DNA from: an uncultured Lachnospiraceae bacterium | Lineage (GTDB): Bacteria > Bacillota > Clostridia > Lachnospirales > Lachnospiraceae | DNA length: 64,000 nt | NCBI GenBank assembly: GCA_900314255.1 | Contig: OMUP01000137.1 | Span: 36,371-100,370 of the forward strand | Direction of reading: 5' to 3' | Shown: piece by piece, positions 61,877 to 64,000 of the stretch | Layout of the letters: each line of letters begins with the position of its first letter | How positions within the stretch are numbered: position 1 is the stretch's first letter | The notes under the pieces: model-generated | The model's database searches: none | Seen by the model: only the letters and a program-made list of their open reading frames with translations | Told to the model about the DNA's origin: nothing | Made by a program: the position numbers and the translations under genes

Positions 61877-62710
61877 TCAGACAGAACCGTCTTTTTTCAA
61901 AATTCTTTGCCCATATGCTTCCTTCAGTCTGTCACTGTCAGGAGGCATCTTCCGCAGTTCCCGGATCAGTCCGGATGCAAGAAGATTAATGCTGCTTTTT
62001 GCCTTTCCGTCCGGATACAGGGACGTACAGCGTTTCTGCAATTCATCCGGAAAAGAATCCCGCGGAATGCAGAAGCTGATCCCCACGCCGATCACAGCCC
62101 AGCTGATATTACCTGTTTCCGCATCCCCCATTGTTTCCGTAAGGATGCCGCCGATTTTTTTCGAACCACAGTACAAGTCATTCACGGGTCGGATCCGGCA
62201 GAAAATTCCGCAGACATCCTGTATCGCCTGACACGCCGCGCAGGCCCCGAAACGCGTGATATCCCGACTGTCGGTAAACGCGTCAAGCTCCTCACGGCGG
62301 ATCACGCTCAGATATATTCCGCCCTCCGGAGACCAGAACCGGTGCCGGCCGTGTCCTGCGCCTTCTGACTGCTGCCGCGCAACCAGCACCGTTCCGTCCG
62401 CTGCGCCCTGCATGGCAAGGACTTTGGCTTCCCGGTTTGTTGAATCCGTTTTCTGCAGGAAAAGAATCCGGTCATCAGTTTCGTCAAGCGCTTCGCGAAG
62501 CCTGCGCTCTGAGAGCACACCGGGGCTGTCAGCCAGCCGGTAGCCCCGGTTGGTGACAGCCTCTATTTCCTCCCCCTCATCGCGAAGAACACGGATTGCT
62601 TTCCAGACAGAAGTCCTGGAAATCCCCAGAGTGCCGGCAATAAACTCTCCTGACAGGAACTTTCCGTCTGTTTGTTCCAGCAGCTTCAGCACACGTTCTT
62701 TTGAATTCAA
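61877..62710 (-). CDS. birA: Biotin ligase/repressor BirA, divergent
   Basis: 277 aa, TTG start. N-terminal winged helix (LSGEFIAGTLGISRTSVWKAI, residues about 18-40) and catalytic domain with DSTNREAK, GAGHGRHRFWSP and NDLYCGSKKIGGILTE (active-site Lys in KKIGG). The usual GRGRxGR loop reads GAGHGRH and the usual WPND/WVND reads RPVND. The chain ends about 40 residues before the usual SH3-like C-terminal domain (E. coli BirA has 321). It should attach biotin to carboxylases and may repress biotin genes. Confidence 0.85.
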   Translation of the reverse strand: MNSKERVLKLLEQTDGKFLSGEFIAGTLGISRTSVWKAIRVLRDEGEEIEAVTNRGYRLADSPGVLSERRLREALDETDDRILFLQKTDSTNREAKVLAMQGAADGTVLVARQQSEGAGHGRHRFWSPEGGIYLSVIRREELDAFTDSRDITRFGACAACQAIQDVCGIFCRIRPVNDLYCGSKKIGGILTETMGDAETGNISWAVIGVGISFCIPRDSFPDELQKRCTSLYPDGKAKSSINLLASGLIRELRKMPPDSDRLKEAYGQRILKKDGSV

Positions 62711-62743
62711 TACACGCTTCTCCCGCCGCGGCTGCTTCCGGAC

Positions 62744-63103
62744 TCAGGCATATTCTTCATCCGCATCCGTCTTCCGGCTCTTGGACCTGGTCGCCTTTTT
62801 CTTCTCTTCTGCCTGTTTCTGAACCTCTGCAATCTTGTCCAGAGCCGTCCGGATATTCGCGGACATTTCCGCTTCTTCCTTCTGTCTCTGTGCAATGGCT
62901 GCCTGCAGATCTTTCTTCACGATCGCTGCCACGGCCGGATCTTCCGCGCTGATAAACTTCTCGAAAGCGTCTGGATACTGAAACGTCTTCTCGACATGAT
63001 CCTTGTCAAATGCGACTGTGACATATCGGTCTTCGACAGTTTCGATCGCCCCATGTCCGAACCTGGCATGTGAAACAGCTGCGCCAATCAGGTCTTCGCC
63101 CAT
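62744..63103 (-). CDS. Small conserved protein with charged coiled-coil tail
   Basis: 119 aa from ATG 63103 (GGAGG five bases upstream). N-terminal 50 residues (ARFGHGAIETVEDRYVTVAF) resemble the small beta-barrel (HxxFGxGxV) found at the C-terminus of UvrD-type helicases and in other proteins; the rest is a Lys/Glu/Ala-rich helix. No catalytic motif. The function is unknown. Extended -10 promoter at 63157-63165. Confidence 0.7.
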   Translation of the reverse strand: MGEDLIGAAVSHARFGHGAIETVEDRYVTVAFDKDHVEKTFQYPDAFEKFISAEDPAVAAIVKKDLQAAIAQRQKEEAEMSANIRTALDKIAEVQKQAEEKKKATRSKSRKTDADEEYA

Positions 63104-63156
63104 AGATACCTCCCTCTTGCAAATATCAACTATTCCGTTCCCTTTAGACACAACTA

Positions 63157-63165
63157 ATTATAGCA
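63157..63165 (-). promoter_or_regulatory. Extended -10 promoter
   Basis: Minus strand TGC-TATAAT (63165-63157), about 55 bases before the ATG at 63103; no clear -35. The stop codon of the truncated phage frame (63160-63158) falls inside it. Confidence 0.55.
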
Positions 63166-63526
63166 GAAAACCGAAACAAACGCACAGAAATGTGGGTTTT
63201 GTTAGATTTCTCATCCTGAAAAATGTTTGAAAACTGACGTGCAAGTTCTTGACGGATGGCATTGAATATTTCTTATTGGTCATCTGCCATAGTGTTTTCC
63301 TTTCTGCGCGATCAAGCGAGAAATATTCACGGCTGGAGAAATTGAACTTGTACTGCCGCACGCTGGAGCCGTCCAGGTATGTCCGCAATATCGGGTTCCC
63401 AATCCCGGTTTCAATCGCATATTCAATCGGAGTATCGCCCAGACTGTTGACCCGGAATGCACCGTCTTTAAGCAGAGGGCAGGCCATGAAATAGTCTGTT
63501 ACGCCTTGAATGATTGAATCTGTCAC
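63158..63526 (-). pseudogene. Truncated phage tail/head-completion gene fused to chromosomal DNA
   Basis: The first ~75 residues (to about base 63302), from a GTG start overlapping the upstream stop (GTGA), match the small phage protein encoded after minor capsid genes in Firmicute phages (start TDSIIQGVTDYFMACPLLKD, then FNFSSREYFSLD). After EYFSLDRAE the family similarity stops. The remaining 47 residues read through AT-rich chromosomal promoter DNA (FLCVCFGFLL ends in the promoter of the 62744-63103 gene). So the phage gene lost its 3' end, and the prophage is broken here. Confidence 0.75.
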
Positions 63527-63915
63527 TTCAATTCCACCCCCGCCGCGCGGGCAATAGCGCCCTTATATGATGCCTTCATGGACTCGAACCATAAACTTTT
63601 AGCCTGCGGATGTCCCGGAGAACCGCCAAGATTGTTATAGTACTGCCTTCGCGCATACGGTGCAGCATAGACAATTTTGCCCGTCCCGATGACTGTCCCC
63701 AGCGTGGCAGACTTAATCATCGCCCCGGTCCGCATTGGCGTCAGCGGGTTCATGTACCGGAGACATTCCGAATCGACAATGCACTGAGCTTTATCGAACT
63801 TGGCACTTTCTTCCGCTCCGAATCCGTCATTCCATCTGAGCTCCGCTGTCACCGAGCCGCTTCCGCTTTTCCTGGTCACAATCACGCCGCGTGGCGTCTG
63901 GATATTAAAGCTCAT
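63523..63915 (-). CDS. Phage minor capsid protein (second of the pair)
   Basis: 130 aa from ATG 63915 (GGAGG six bases upstream); the frame also opens at 63936 but without a ribosome site. Shows MNPLTPMRTGAMIKSATLGT and APYARRQYYNN, segments of the minor capsid family found downstream of phage major head genes in Firmicutes. Four-base coupling with both neighbours. Virion assembly role assumed from the family. Confidence 0.8.
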   Translation of the reverse strand: MSFNIQTPRGVIVTRKSGSGSVTAELRWNDGFGAEESAKFDKAQCIVDSECLRYMNPLTPMRTGAMIKSATLGTVIGTGKIVYAAPYARRQYYNNLGGSPGHPQAKSLWFESMKASYKGAIARAAGVELK

Positions 63916-64000
63916 TCTTTTCCTCCAATCCGCCAATGCTTTACGGCATCACTGCCACGGACGGTGTTATCCGCGAAGTCCGTCACAACGACCAGCTTCT
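63912..64000 (-). CDS. Phage minor capsid protein (first of the pair), 3' end only
   Basis: Only the last 29 codons are in the window: VVVTDFADNTVRGSDAVKHW then IGGKE and TGA, overlapping the next start (ATGA). The DFADNT motif is typical of the small head-tail connector-type minor capsid protein that precedes the second minor capsid gene. 5' end outside the window. Confidence 0.65.
   Translation of the reverse strand, partial: KLVVVTDFADNTVRGSDAVKHWRIGGKE

Larger units (their letters stand above)
63300..64000 (-). mobile_element. Remnant of a prophage (head genes), continuing beyond the window
   Basis: Three consecutive minus-strand phage structural genes with overlapping starts (ATGA, GTGA): minor capsid protein 1, minor capsid protein 2 and a truncated completion protein. 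The block ends abruptly near 63300 in the middle of a gene. A simple attachment-site boundary would not leave a virion gene cut, so a deletion is likely. Its other end lies outside the window. Confidence 0.75.

Overview
The window is a dense bacterial chromosome segment, almost entirely core genes, with no rRNA, tRNA or CRISPR array that I could see. It looks like a Gram-positive clostridial genome, most likely Lachnospiraceae-like and of middling G+C by eye. Reasons: radC-mreBCD-PBP2-minD-rodA-mgsA order; ylmE/sepF; recU; ScpA/ScpB; an L27 with a cleavable N-terminus beside its protease Prp; Bacillus/Clostridium-type LexA boxes (GAAC-N4-GTTC); HisZ; a HisA/F-like-HisI fusion; and an HPr-like protein without the phosphorylated histidine. 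Genus is not determinable from this alone.

Layout. 1-8.1 kb (+): radC end, then a cell-shape operon (MreB-like, MreC, MreD, PBP2, MinD-like, RodA, MgsA). 8.1-13.6 kb (+): HlyD-like membrane protein, PLP homeostasis protein, SepF, then aroB-lspA-rluD. 13.6-16.7 kb (+): cytidylate kinase-like gene and a hydrolase-permease pair behind an elaborate leader. 16.8-23.0 kb (-): tyrosine recombinase, DEAD-box helicase, an SOS-controlled LysM protein, a TAXI-type TRAP transporter. 23.2-24.5 kb (+): second cytidylate kinase-like gene and lexA. 24.7-40.6 kb (-): rsfS-yqeK-nadD-yhbY-obgE-rpmA-prp-rplU, PAP2 and RNase G, hisZGDBA-hisI, recU and RNA-modification genes. 40.7-47.9 kb (-): coaD, rsmD, plsY, der, ung, hisF, hisH, mtaB. 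48.0-55.3 kb: HPr-like (+), then thiI, cysteine desulfurase, rsmE, prmA, M18 aminopeptidase, scpB, scpA (-). 55.4-56.6 kb (-): 6S RNA and, just upstream of it, a sigma-70-like protein without region 4. 56.8-63.1 kb: sugar isomerase, GNAT, pectinesterase, two-component system, DtxR-type regulator, BirA, small conserved protein. 63.2-64 kb (-): end of a decayed prophage with phage capsid genes.

How they fit together. The first 13 kb combine elongation and division functions, and three of the proteins there (MreB-like, MinD-like, MgsA) carry substitutions at residues catalytic in their families. Histidine synthesis is split between two loci; hisC, hisE and histidinol phosphatase are not in the window. 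LexA and an SOS-boxed LysM protein form a likely damage checkpoint of the YneA type. Cysteine desulfurase and ThiI form a sulfur-transfer pair. The most unusual spot is the degenerate sigma-like gene 24 bp from the 6S RNA promoter: 6S RNA acts on the housekeeping sigma holoenzyme, so the two may share a target.
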